Assembly: GCF_030819275.1 (NCBI RefSeq)
Contig: NZ_JAUTBL010000002.1
Span: 1,304,501-1,368,500, forward strand
Source: Agrobacterium larrymoorei
GTDB taxonomy: Bacteria; Pseudomonadota; Alphaproteobacteria; Rhizobiales; Rhizobiaceae
Length of the DNA stretch: 64,000 bases
Direction: 5' to 3'
Each line of letters opens with the position of its first letter. The first letter of the stretch is position 1. The translations under genes and the position numbers were made by a program. The notes beneath the pieces are model-generated. The model was not told the DNA's origin. It worked only from the letters and a program-made list of their open reading frames with translations, and ran no database searches. This document shows positions 19,812 through 28,340 of the stretch, one piece after another.

Positions 19812-19928
19812 ATGATGAAGTGCTTTTTTGTAGTTTTGATCCTGACCGGAGCGGTTTTTACACCCGCAGAGGCAAAGGCGCCCTATATGTTCGGCGCATC
19901 GCTGACGCACTTGCACTGGGACAAGTAG
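19812..19928 (+). CDS. Possible secreted peptide, 38 aa
   Basis: Starts at ATG 19812 (or 19815) just after GGGGAG. The peptide begins MMKC, has a hydrophobic run FFVVLILTGAVF and a plausible signal peptidase I site after AEA, leaving about 17 residues (KAPYMFGASLTHLHWDK). A second frame, 19790-19933, also has a good SD (GGGAGG) and encodes 47 soluble-looking residues over the same DNA; only one is likely real, and the signal-peptide frame looks more like a protein. It lies tail-to-tail with fnrN, 6 nt away. Confidence 0.4.
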   Translation: MMKCFFVVLILTGAVFTPAEAKAPYMFGASLTHLHWDK

Positions 19929-19934
19929 GTTAGC

Positions 19935-20660
19935 TCAGTCGTTGCCAGCGGCGTCGTTGAGAGCGTCGAGATCGGGTACGGTGATATGCCGGTTGTTCTC
20001 GATCCGAATGATGCCCTCTTTCTTCAGCTTGGTCATCTGACGGCTGACGGTCTCGATGGTCAGACCCAGAAAATCGGCAATGTCCGCGCGTGATAATGGC
20101 AGGTCGAAGCAAGACGCATCGCCCTTTTCAGGGTCGATATGCGTCGCTATCAGATACAGAAAACTTGCAACCTTTTCCTGTGCGGATTTACGACCAAGCG
20201 TCAGCATCCAGTCCCGCGCTTCGTCAAGTTCCTTCAATGACTGCCCGTGAAGCTTGCGCTCCATATTCGGCACTTCGCTGATCATGCGGTCCACGATGCG
20301 CCGCGGAAACAGGCAGATCTCCACATCCGTCGCGGCCTCGGCTGTCATATTGCTTTCAGCATTGAAAGGACGCCCGAGAAAATCAGGTGCGAATTGCAGG
20401 CCGACGATCTGCTGGCGACCGTCAGACATCATCTTCGACAACTTGATGACGCCACTGAGGATGTTGGCGTAGTAGGGCACGAGTTCGCCTTGCCCGAGCA
20501 ATTCATGACCGGTCTCGAACGTCTTGCGGCTGGACTGGCGGTTGATCTCCAGGAGCTGCGCTGGAGTGAGCACACCGCAAAGGCCGCCATGGCGCGCCTC
20601 GCAGGAGCGGCACACTACGGGCATCTCTGAATTGTGGATAGTTCTCCGCAGCGTGTCCAT
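19935..20660 (-). CDS. fnrN: FnrN-type oxygen-sensing Crp/Fnr regulator
   Basis: A Crp/Fnr regulator of about 241 residues from ATG 20660 (the frame is open to a TTG at 20762). Near the N-terminus are C-x2-C-x7-C (Cys17, Cys20, Cys28), and the central domain has EICLFP with a fourth Cys, the FNR set for an oxygen-labile 4Fe-4S cluster. The C-terminal helix-turn-helix (LSRADIADFLGLTIETVSRQMTKL) has the E-xx-SR recognition pattern of FNR boxes. FnrN activates microaerobic genes in rhizobia. It is divergent from hemN, with two FNR-type boxes between them, so autoregulation is likely. Confidence 0.9.
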   Translation of the reverse strand: MDTLRRTIHNSEMPVVCRSCEARHGGLCGVLTPAQLLEINRQSSRKTFETGHELLGQGELVPYYANILSGVIKLSKMMSDGRQQIVGLQFAPDFLGRPFNAESNMTAEAATDVEICLFPRRIVDRMISEVPNMERKLHGQSLKELDEARDWMLTLGRKSAQEKVASFLYLIATHIDPEKGDASCFDLPLSRADIADFLGLTIETVSRQMTKLKKEGIIRIENNRHITVPDLDALNDAAGND

Positions 20661-20779
20661 CGCATCACGTCCAAGTCGAACGGGTCCGACCGCATGTGCG
20701 ATCTCAAAAATTCCCGTTACCTCAAGCCCCAAAGCAAATGTCCCCACACCGCCTCTGATCAATTTGTTTATTAGCTAAT

Positions 20780-20793
20780 TTGATCGAAGTCAA
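20780..20793. promoter_or_regulatory. FNR/FixK box (anaerobox) 1
   Basis: TTGAT-CGAA-GTCAA, nine of ten matches to TTGATNNNNATCAA. It lies in the fnrN-hemN region, 67 nt before the hemN ATG and 120 nt before the chosen fnrN start. Confidence 0.8.
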
Positions 20794-20833
20794 AGTTGCA
20801 AACTGTCGCAGTCTGTATCCCTAAGTCGCAGAA

Positions 20834-20847
20834 TTGATACATGTCAG
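20834..20847. promoter_or_regulatory. FNR/FixK box 2, overlapping the hemN leader
   Basis: TTGAT-ACAT-GTCAG, eight of ten matches to the FNR consensus, 13 nt before the hemN ATG. Placed this close to the start it would more likely act on fnrN from a distance or repress hemN. Confidence 0.5.
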
Positions 20848-20859
20848 GACGTGATCGCT

Positions 20860-22209
20860 ATGACGGAGCATTTGTTGAAGAAATATTCCGCGGCCGTTCC
20901 CCGCTACACCAGCTATCCGACAGCGCCGCACTTCCATGAGGGCATAGGAGCTGGCGAATATTCGTCCTGGCTGCGGGCTCTTGATTCGCATAATTGCCTA
21001 TCGCTCTACATCCATATTCCCTATTGTGATCGGCTCTGTTGGTTCTGTGCCTGCCACACCAAACACACGCTCCGCTACGAGCCGATAGCCATCTATCTAA
21101 GAGCGCTCCACAAGGAAATCGAAGCAGTTGGCGGGCTTGTTGCGCGCGAGACCAAGGTGAAGGCCGTGCATTTCGGAGGCGGATCGCCAACGATGGTCAG
21201 GCCGGAAGACCTGATTGCTCTGATGGACTCACTGCGTTCGGCATTCTCTTTTTCCGATGACGTGGAAATAAGCGTGGAGATGGACCCGAATGATCTTGAT
21301 GAGGGACGTTACGATGCCCTGGCTGCAATCGGGATGACGCGGGCAAGCCTCGGCGTACAGGACTTTGATCCGAACGTGCAGAAGACAATCAACCGCATAC
21401 AGACCTTTGAGCAGACGAAATCCGTGGTCGATGCGGTGAGGGCGAGAGGCGTCCACTCCGTCAATTGCGATGTGCTCTACGGCCTCCCGTGTCAAACGCT
21501 AGAGACGATGCGCGACACCGTCGACAAGATCATCTCTCTAAACCCGGATCGCGTCGCTCTCTTTGGTTACGCGCATGTGCCATGGATGAAGAAACACCAG
21601 ACGATGATACCGCAAGAGGCGCTGCCGGATGCGATCGCGCGCTACAGGCAGATGAAGACCGCAGCAGAAATGTTAGTGGAAGCGGGCTACCAGCCGGTCG
21701 GTATCGATCACTTCGCAAAGCCTGGAGATAGCCTGGCAAGGGCTGTGAAAGAGGGAGAGCTTCGCCGTAATTTTCAAGGCTATACCGATGACGGCGCCGA
21801 CGCCCTGATAGGGCTTGGCGCATCCTCCATAGGCAAGTTTCCCCAAGGCTATGTGCAGAACACGGTTGCAACCGGCGAATATGAGCGGATGGCTGAAGCC
21901 GATGGCTTCTGCACGGCCCGTGGTATCGCGCTTTCTGTGCAGGACCGGGTGAGGGCCTTCGTGATTGAAAGGATCATGTGTGATTTTGCGCTCGATCTTT
22001 CGGCGCTCAGTGTGCTTTATGGCCCTGCCTCACTTCCGGCCGTCGAAGAGGCCCGGCAATTTGCGGAGAGTGACCGGGATGGACTTGTCCATCTTGAGGC
22101 CGGCCATTTTACTTTGACGGAGACAGGCAAGCCGTTTGCTCGCAGCATTGCCGCAACCTTTGACACCTATCTCTCCAATGGCCGGGGACGTCATTCTCTG
22201 GCCGTTTGA
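20860..22209 (+). CDS. hemN: Oxygen-independent coproporphyrinogen III oxidase
   Basis: A 449-residue radical-SAM enzyme that decarboxylates coproporphyrinogen III to protoporphyrinogen IX for heme synthesis without oxygen. The cluster motif is C-xxx-C-xx-C at Cys56, Cys60, Cys63 (PYCDRLCWFC), followed by HFGGGSPT near 110 for SAM binding and the C-terminal HemN domain. ATG 20860 has AGGA 10 nt upstream; GTG 20851 is too close to that site. The FNR box at 20780-20793 points to activation by the divergent FnrN. Confidence 0.95.
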   Translation: MTEHLLKKYSAAVPRYTSYPTAPHFHEGIGAGEYSSWLRALDSHNCLSLYIHIPYCDRLCWFCACHTKHTLRYEPIAIYLRALHKEIEAVGGLVARETKVKAVHFGGGSPTMVRPEDLIALMDSLRSAFSFSDDVEISVEMDPNDLDEGRYDALAAIGMTRASLGVQDFDPNVQKTINRIQTFEQTKSVVDAVRARGVHSVNCDVLYGLPCQTLETMRDTVDKIISLNPDRVALFGYAHVPWMKKHQTMIPQEALPDAIARYRQMKTAAEMLVEAGYQPVGIDHFAKPGDSLARAVKEGELRRNFQGYTDDGADALIGLGASSIGKFPQGYVQNTVATGEYERMAEADGFCTARGIALSVQDRVRAFVIERIMCDFALDLSALSVLYGPASLPAVEEARQFAESDRDGLVHLEAGHFTLTETGKPFARSIAATFDTYLSNGRGRHSLAV

Positions 22210-22341
22210 CTGTAGGTCGTGCGCAACACACATCGCGCAAAATGACGGATCGATCACGAAAGCATTGGCTTTTTGATGCAACTTCCCTATGTGGTGCGTC
22301 TGAAGAGACCTTTATAATTAAGAACACAAAGGATTACGGGC

Positions 22342-22620
22342 GTGACAGCTACATTCGATAAGGTTGCCGACATCATCGCTGACACCAGCGAAATCGATCG
22401 CGAAACCATTACGCCGGAAAGCCATACGATCGACGACCTCGGCATCGACAGCCTCGACTTCCTCGATATCGTTTTCGCCATCGACAAGGAATTCGGTATC
22501 AAGATCCCGCTCGAGCAGTGGACGCAGGAAGTCAACGAAGGCAAGGTTTCGACCGAAGAATACTTCGTTCTGAAGAATCTTTGCGCCAAGATCGACGAGT
22601 TGAAGGCCGCCAAGGGCTGA
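22342..22620 (+). CDS. acpXL: Acyl carrier protein AcpXL
   Basis: A 92-residue acidic acyl carrier protein dedicated to 27-hydroxyoctacosanoate of rhizobial lipid A. The phosphopantetheine site is Ser37 in GIDSLDFLD. It starts with GTG 22342, preceded by AAAGGA. It heads the acpXL-fabZXL-fabF2XL-fabF1XL-adh-lpxXL operon. A hairpin with a T-run follows it at 22686-22716, which would let acpXL be made in excess over the enzymes. Confidence 0.95.
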   Translation: MTATFDKVADIIADTSEIDRETITPESHTIDDLGIDSLDFLDIVFAIDKEFGIKIPLEQWTQEVNEGKVSTEEYFVLKNLCAKIDELKAAKG

Positions 22621-22685
22621 ACGTCTTCTTTTGCTTAGGCTATTTCCGTTTCACGGACCCTGCCTTGTGCTTTGAGACTATATTC

Positions 22686-22716
22686 GATCCTCGGGAGATA
22701 TGCCCGAGGATCTTTT
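22686..22716 (+). terminator. Terminator or attenuator between acpXL and fabZXL
   Basis: GATCCTCGGG (22686-22695) pairs perfectly with CCCGAGGATC (22703-22712), followed by TTTT. It lies inside the operon, so it is probably partial. Confidence 0.75.
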
Positions 22717-22771
22717 GCCCATCAGACACTGTCTCGGGGCGAAGCTAGCTGGCGCATTCCACGGACAAGAC

Positions 22772-23251
22772 ATGCTTCTCGAATATTTCCAGATGGTGGA
22801 CCGAATCGAGTCTATCGACAGATCAGCCCGCATCTTGAAGGCACGTTCGGTCGTGCCGGATAAGAGTCCCGTCTTCGAGGGCCATTTTCCGGGCATGCCG
22901 CTGGTTCCAGGGGTGTTGTTGATCGAAACCATGGCGCAGACCTCCGGCATGCTGGTTCTTGCCATGAGTGATTTTGCCGCGATGCCTTTCCTGATGTCGG
23001 TCGATAGTGCCAAGATGCGCACCTTCGTGGAGCCCAATGCCGAACTGGATATCGAAGCCTATCTCGAGCATGACGGATCCGGCTTTGCCGTCACCAAGGC
23101 AAAGATCACATCGGGCGGAAAAAAGGTCTGCGACGCACAGCTGAAGCTTCGCACCATGCCTTTTTCCGAGATTCCGCTTGCGCCGATCGTGAAGAAGCGC
23201 GCCGAGGAAGTAGGTCTGATGGCGGCCATTGCCGCTGATACCTCCGCCTGA
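22772..23251 (+). CDS. fabZXL: 3-hydroxyacyl-ACP dehydratase of the AcpXL system
   Basis: A 159-residue hot-dog-fold dehydratase of the FabZ type that removes water from the 3-hydroxyacyl chain on AcpXL during elongation to C28. The motif GHFPGMPLVPGVLLIE gives His38 and Glu52, the catalytic pair. ATG 22772 is the first codon that gives the family N-terminus; its SD is weak. Second gene of the very-long-chain cluster, followed by a 177-bp gap in which I see no gene. Confidence 0.88.
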   Translation: MLLEYFQMVDRIESIDRSARILKARSVVPDKSPVFEGHFPGMPLVPGVLLIETMAQTSGMLVLAMSDFAAMPFLMSVDSAKMRTFVEPNAELDIEAYLEHDGSGFAVTKAKITSGGKKVCDAQLKLRTMPFSEIPLAPIVKKRAEEVGLMAAIAADTSA

Positions 23252-23428
23252 TCGAAAAGCGCTTTCCTCGCGTTTAAATGCTGAAAAGTCATGCAAGGCC
23301 GAGGTCATTTTGCCTTCGCCATTGCAAAGCCGCATCGCGCGCATTATTCCGCATGGCAAGTGCGGCGTCCCTGCCGCTTATGAGGCTGGCCCGAGATTAC
23401 GTCTCGGAAAAGCGACGAAGGATCACGG

Positions 23429-24625
23429 ATGATGAAGTCTGACAATGATGTGGTGATTACCGGGGTCGGTATCGTGACCTGTCATGGTGTCGGTAAAGAT
23501 GCCCATATTGCGCTGCTTTCCAGCACCACGACGCCTGCGGCGATCGTCGAGAGGGAAAAATTTGCGCCTTATCCCATCCATCCGCTGCCTGAAATCGACT
23601 GGTCCGCGCAAATCGGGCGCAAGGATCAGCGCCAGATGGAAAACTGGCAGCGCCTCGGCGTGTTTGCCGCCGGTCTTGCGCTGGACGATGCTGGCCTGAA
23701 GGAAGACGCAGAAGCCTGCGGCACGATGGACATGATCGTCGCAGCCGGTGGCGGCGAACGCGACATCAATGTCGATACGCTGATTGTCGATGAAGGCCTC
23801 AAGCGCAATGACCGCGAAGTGATGCTCAACGAGAAACTCACGACAGAGCTTCGCCCAACGCTGTTTCTCGCGCAGCTTTCGAACCTGATGGCTGGCAATA
23901 TTTCGATCGTGCATAAGGTCACCGGCTCCTCACGTACCTTCATGGGTGAAGAGGGCGCAGGGATCTCTGCCGTTGAAACCGCTTTCTATCGCATCCGCTC
24001 AGGTGAATCGAGCCACGCGCTCGTCGGCGGTGCATTCGCGGCCGAACGTCCCGATATGACTTTGCTGTTTGAAGCCATTGGTGCGCATGCTCAAGGTGGC
24101 TGGCAGCCGCTTTGGTCGCGAACGGGAGGCGAGGGCGGTGGCATGATCACCGGCTCCGTCGGCGCCTTCCTTGTGCTTGAATCCCGCAAGCATGCACAGG
24201 CGCGTGGCGCCAAGATCTACGCCCGGATCGACGCGATCGAAGGCGATCGTGGCAACCGCGACGACAGCAAGCTGGAGAAGCGCCTGGAGCGACTGCTTGC
24301 GCCTGCCAAGGATGCGGCTGAAACCATCGTGCTTTCTGGCGCCAGCGGCTACGACGGCCTGACATCTCGCGAAAAGGATGTTCTTGAAAAAAAACTGCCA
24401 CATGCTGCCATTCGTGGCTTCGGTGGTGTCACCGGTCACGGACTCGAGGCACAGTTTCCACTGGGGCTCGCACTGGCCGCGCTTACGCTCGAAAGCGGCG
24501 CAAAAGTCCCGCCTTTTGATAGCGCGGCAGAAAAGCCGATGGCATCTGCCGCGACGGAAGCGGTCGTTACCACGGTTGGCCATGTGCGCGGCGAAGGTGT
24601 CGCCGTTCTTTCCAGAGACGCTTGA
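23429..24625 (+). CDS. fabF2XL: Ketosynthase-like protein FabF2XL, no active-site Cys
   Basis: A 398-residue beta-ketoacyl-ACP synthase homologue. Where active enzymes have TACASG, this one has VTGSSRTFMGEEGAG (164-178): no Cys. The first catalytic His motif (NxHGT) is also replaced (GASGYDG near 310), while a VTGHG motif remains. It is therefore unlikely to condense acyl chains alone and looks like a chain-length-factor partner of FabF1XL encoded 12 nt downstream. The ATG has AAGGA 7 nt upstream. Confidence 0.88.
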   Translation: MMKSDNDVVITGVGIVTCHGVGKDAHIALLSSTTTPAAIVEREKFAPYPIHPLPEIDWSAQIGRKDQRQMENWQRLGVFAAGLALDDAGLKEDAEACGTMDMIVAAGGGERDINVDTLIVDEGLKRNDREVMLNEKLTTELRPTLFLAQLSNLMAGNISIVHKVTGSSRTFMGEEGAGISAVETAFYRIRSGESSHALVGGAFAAERPDMTLLFEAIGAHAQGGWQPLWSRTGGEGGGMITGSVGAFLVLESRKHAQARGAKIYARIDAIEGDRGNRDDSKLEKRLERLLAPAKDAAETIVLSGASGYDGLTSREKDVLEKKLPHAAIRGFGGVTGHGLEAQFPLGLALAALTLESGAKVPPFDSAAEKPMASAATEAVVTTVGHVRGEGVAVLSRDA

Positions 24626-24637
24626 GGAGTTAAGACC

Positions 24638-25924
24638 ATGGCATCCAGCAATTTCAGGGATCACCTTGGCCGCCCCATTGTTGCCGTCACCGGCATGGGC
24701 ATCATCACCTCCTTGGGGCAGGGATTGACGGATAACTGGGCGGCTTTGACCTCCGGTAAATCCGGCATCCACAAGATCACACGTTTTCCGACCGACAATC
24801 TCTCCACCAAAATTTGCGGAACGGTCGACTTCATCGATATCCCGGCACCGAATTCCGTCGAACGGTCCTTTGCCTTTGCTCGCGAGACCACCATCGAAGC
24901 GTTGGCGCAGGCAGGACTATCCGGCGATTTCAACGGCCCGCTGTTTCTGGCGGCTCCGCCTATCGAGCCGGAATGGAGCGCTCGTTTCGAGCTTGCTGAC
25001 CGGTCTCCGCCTGCGGCAAAGCCGGGTGATGCCTATGATCGCTTCATGGCGGCTCTCCGTCAGCGCCCCGACCCCGCCTTTCAGGAAGCCGCTCTCTTCG
25101 GCGCGATCTCCGAGCGTCTGTCCGATCAGTTCGGCACGCGCGGTCTCCCGGTCACGCTCTCGACCGCTTGCGCCTCCGGTGCAACAGCCATTCAGCTTGG
25201 TGTCGAAGCCATTCGCCAAGGTCGCACGGATCGTGCGCTGACGGTTGCCACAGACGGTTCGGTGAGCGCCGAAGCGCTCATCCGCTTCTCGCTTCTGTCG
25301 GCCCTGTCGACACAGAACGACCCGCCGGAAAAGGCGTCCAAGCCGTTCAGCAAGGACCGCGATGGTTTCGTGATTGCCGAAGGTGCAGCGACGCTTGTTC
25401 TGGAATCGCTGGAAGCGGCGGTCGCTCGTGGTGCAAAGGTTCTCGGCATCATCAAAGGTGCCGGCGAAAAGGCAGACAGCTTTCACCGCACGCGCTCGTC
25501 GCCCGACGGCGGACCTGCGATTGCCACGATCCGTGCAGCACTTGCCGATGCCGGCTTCTCCGAAAGCGATATCGGCTATGTCAATGCGCATGGTACGTCG
25601 ACACCGGAAAATGACAAGATGGAGTACAGTTCCATGCTTGCGGTTTTCGGCGAAGGCCTGAAGTCGATCCCTGTCTCTTCCAACAAATCGATGATCGGCC
25701 ATACGCTGACGGCAGCAGGCGCAGTTGAAGCCGTCTTCTCGCTGCAAACCATGCTGACCGGCACGCTGCCACCGACCATCAACTACAACAATCCGGATCC
25801 GACGATTGCGCTGGATGTGGTGCCGAATGTGAAGCGTGATGCTCAGGTCAACGCCGTGCTGTCGAATTCCTTCGGCTTCGGTGGGCAGAATGCAAGCCTT
25901 GTTATGACACGGGAACCGGCTTAA
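24638..25924 (+). CDS. fabF1XL: Beta-ketoacyl-ACP synthase FabF1XL
   Basis: A 428-residue KAS II-type condensing enzyme for the very-long-chain acid on AcpXL. The triad is complete: Cys178 in TACASG, His in NAHGTST (about 315) and His in KSMIGHTL (about 350). It starts 12 nt after fabF2XL, and the pair probably forms a heterodimer, one catalytic and one not. The next gene starts 137 nt later. Confidence 0.92.
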   Translation: MASSNFRDHLGRPIVAVTGMGIITSLGQGLTDNWAALTSGKSGIHKITRFPTDNLSTKICGTVDFIDIPAPNSVERSFAFARETTIEALAQAGLSGDFNGPLFLAAPPIEPEWSARFELADRSPPAAKPGDAYDRFMAALRQRPDPAFQEAALFGAISERLSDQFGTRGLPVTLSTACASGATAIQLGVEAIRQGRTDRALTVATDGSVSAEALIRFSLLSALSTQNDPPEKASKPFSKDRDGFVIAEGAATLVLESLEAAVARGAKVLGIIKGAGEKADSFHRTRSSPDGGPAIATIRAALADAGFSESDIGYVNAHGTSTPENDKMEYSSMLAVFGEGLKSIPVSSNKSMIGHTLTAAGAVEAVFSLQTMLTGTLPPTINYNNPDPTIALDVVPNVKRDAQVNAVLSNSFGFGGQNASLVMTREPA

Positions 25925-26061
25925 TCCGTTCCCCAGCGCATCTACCCCAAAGGCGGTTGATGCAATTGTAAATGAAGGAGAGCCGTCTTTCTGGGTCCAT
26001 TCGGACGAGCGACGCTCTCGAACGAAAACGCTTTAACGCCTTCGGGCGAAGGACTTCTATT

Positions 26062-27090
26062 ATGCGCGCTCTTCAACTCGTCGACGACCGTAAGCTCGAG
26101 AAAGTGGATCTGCCTGAGCCGGAAGCGCCGGCACCGGGTGAGGTTACGCTGCGCGTCAAGGCGGTCGCACTGAACCACATCGACGTTTGGGGCTGGCGCG
26201 GCATGGCCTTTGCCAAGCGCAAGATGCCGCTCACGATTGGTGCCGAAGCCTCGGGCGTGGTGGAAGCGATTGGCCCGGGCGTCTCCAACGTTCTTCCGGG
26301 CGGCTTGGTCTCCATCTATGGCGCGCGTATCTGCGGTCGTTGTCATCACTGCGTTGCCGGTCGTGATAACCTCTGCGAAAATGTCGGTGGGGTTCATGGT
26401 TTCCACCTCGATGGCTTCGCCCAGGAAAAGATCAACATTCCGGCTCGCCAGCTTGTCCTCGCCCCGCCGGGCGTCGATGCCGTGGCAGCCGCGCTCGCAC
26501 CTGTAACGTTCGGCACTGTCGAGCACATGCTGTTCGACAATGCGAAGCTTCAGCCTGGTGAAACCATCCTCGTTCATGCCGGTGGTTCCGGTATCGGCAC
26601 GGCGGCTATTCAGCTGGCAAAGAAGATGGGCTGCACGGTCATCACCACGGTGGGTTCGGACGATAAGATCGAGCGCGCCAAGGCGCTGGGCGCCGATCAC
26701 GTGATTAATTATCGGGTGGATCGATTCGAAGGTGTCGTGCGCAAGCTGACCAAGAAGAAGGGTGTCGATGTCGTCTTCGAGCATGTCGGTAAGGATACCT
26801 GGGCAGGTTCCATGTTCTCGCTGAAGCGTGGCGGCCGTCTCGTCACCTGCGGCTCGACGTCGGGCGTCTCGACCGAAATCAACCTGATGATGCTCTTTCA
26901 GCAGCAACTGAAGCTGCTTGGCTCCTTTGGCTGCCGCATGCAGAACATGGCCGATGCCATGCAGAAAATGGCACGCGGGCTTGTACATCCTGTCATCGAT
27001 ACCGAAGTAACCTTCGACGATATCGACAAGGCTCTGGAACGGATGGAGACCCGTCAGGTCTTCGGTAAGATCGTTCTGCGGATGGATTGA
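26062..27090 (+). CDS. Zinc-type alcohol dehydrogenase of the lipid A cluster
   Basis: A 342-residue medium-chain dehydrogenase/reductase. It has the GroES-like N-terminal domain with IGAEASGVVEAIG (about 55-67), a structural-zinc loop (CGRCHHCVAGRDNLC, about 90-105) and a Rossmann domain with GGSGIGTAAIQLA (about 175-187). In rhizobia this member follows fabF1XL and is needed for very-long-chain acid synthesis, probably as an enoyl or keto reductase; its reaction here is inferred. ATG 26062 has AAGGA 9 nt upstream. lpxXL follows 3 nt later. Confidence 0.88.
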   Translation: MRALQLVDDRKLEKVDLPEPEAPAPGEVTLRVKAVALNHIDVWGWRGMAFAKRKMPLTIGAEASGVVEAIGPGVSNVLPGGLVSIYGARICGRCHHCVAGRDNLCENVGGVHGFHLDGFAQEKINIPARQLVLAPPGVDAVAAALAPVTFGTVEHMLFDNAKLQPGETILVHAGGSGIGTAAIQLAKKMGCTVITTVGSDDKIERAKALGADHVINYRVDRFEGVVRKLTKKKGVDVVFEHVGKDTWAGSMFSLKRGGRLVTCGSTSGVSTEINLMMLFQQQLKLLGSFGCRMQNMADAMQKMARGLVHPVIDTEVTFDDIDKALERMETRQVFGKIVLRMD

Positions 27091-27093
27091 TCA

Positions 27094-28035
27094 GTGAAGC
27101 TTTTTATAACGCGCATCGTTCTGGCGCTTGAGAACTTTCGCCAGTGGCTGAACGCGACCATCGCGTTCGGCTTTCTGAATATGCTGAAATTGTTGCCGGC
27201 TGATCCAGCCATTCACTTTGCCGATCGCATCGCGCGTAAACTTGGGCCCAAGACGCCGCGTCATAAGCTGATGCTTTTCAACCTCGCTCGCGCCTATCCG
27301 GAAAAGACCGAGGAAGAGCGTCTGGACATCGCGCTGGATAGCTGGGGAAACATGGGGCGTCTCGCCGCCGAATATGTTTTCCTTGACCGCCTGTTCGATT
27401 ACGACCCGGAGCAGACAAAGCCCGGGCGAATCGAGGTTGTCGGCATCGACAACTTTCTTGAGCTACGCGACAATCCACGTCCATTCATTGTCTTCACCGC
27501 CCATACCGGAAATTTCGAGCTTCTGCCTGTGGCAGGATCCGCCTTCGGCCTTGATGTGACGGTTCTCTTCCGTCCGCCGAACAATCCTTACGTGGCGGAG
27601 AAAATATTCAATTTCCGCAAGGAGCGCATGGGCAAGCTCGTTCCCTCGCACGCAGGCTCGTCCTTCGCGTTAGCCCGGCAGCTGGAGCGGGGGGCAGGTG
27701 TCGGCGTACTGGTGGATCAGAAGTTCCGCAAAGGTCTTCTGACCAAGTTCTTTGGACACAATGTTCAAACCAATCCGTTGCTCGCCAAGCTGGTCCGGCA
27801 GTTCGGCTGCGACGTCTATCCGGCGAGATGCATTCGCCTCCCGGACAATCGCTACCGCCTGGAAATCGAACCGAAGGTCGAGATACCGCTGAACGAGAAG
27901 GGCAGTGTCGATATCCAGAAGACCGCGCAGCTTTTGAACGACAAGGTTGAGAGCTGGGTTCGCGAGTATCCCGGTCAGTGGTTGTGGTACCACGACCGTT
28001 GGCACATCAAGGACCAGGTCAAGACGGACAATTGA
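27094..28035 (+). CDS. lpxXL: Very-long-chain acyl-AcpXL lipid A acyltransferase
   Basis: A 313-residue inner-membrane acyltransferase of the LpxL/HtrB family that moves 27-hydroxyoctacosanoate from AcpXL to lipid A. An N-terminal hydrophobic segment (about 5-33) is followed by the catalytic HTGNFE (H-x4-E, about 135-140) and the DQKF motif near 210. It starts with GTG 27094 just 3 nt after the dehydrogenase stop, so it is the translationally linked last gene of the cluster. Confidence 0.93.
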   Translation: MKLFITRIVLALENFRQWLNATIAFGFLNMLKLLPADPAIHFADRIARKLGPKTPRHKLMLFNLARAYPEKTEEERLDIALDSWGNMGRLAAEYVFLDRLFDYDPEQTKPGRIEVVGIDNFLELRDNPRPFIVFTAHTGNFELLPVAGSAFGLDVTVLFRPPNNPYVAEKIFNFRKERMGKLVPSHAGSSFALARQLERGAGVGVLVDQKFRKGLLTKFFGHNVQTNPLLAKLVRQFGCDVYPARCIRLPDNRYRLEIEPKVEIPLNEKGSVDIQKTAQLLNDKVESWVREYPGQWLWYHDRWHIKDQVKTDN

Positions 28036-28340
28036 AGTCGAGAAGCTCCTTTTCCACAACGTTGGTTTATAGATGGGGTATTGTTAAACCACACTCGATT
28101 AAGGAGGTTGACGTAACGCAATGATTTAGTCAGCCTGTTGCGAGACAAGACCGTGTTTATTCTTCCTTACTATTTCTCGGATTTGTAATAACGAAGCCGA
28201 TTGTGATATGAGTGAATGTGCTGGTGTGGTTATATTGCAACTCCTTAACTCATGCTTTACGGGCACATCGTGCAGATTGTCGCCAGTGAGCCGGGAGAGG
28301 ATTGGGCAACTGTAATGCCTGCGTCTGGGGAGTGTTTGGG
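28036..28340. other. Gap after lpxXL
   Basis: About 305 bp with no gene I can support. It is more AT-rich than its surroundings and must hold the promoter of the first PAS gene. I see no strong terminator for the lpxXL operon here. Confidence 0.4.

Noticed and set aside
19790..19933. 47-codon frame with a good ribosome site (GGGAGG) over the secreted-peptide frame
   Set aside because: Its product is unremarkable; the other frame has a signal peptide. Kept only as an alternative in the finding.
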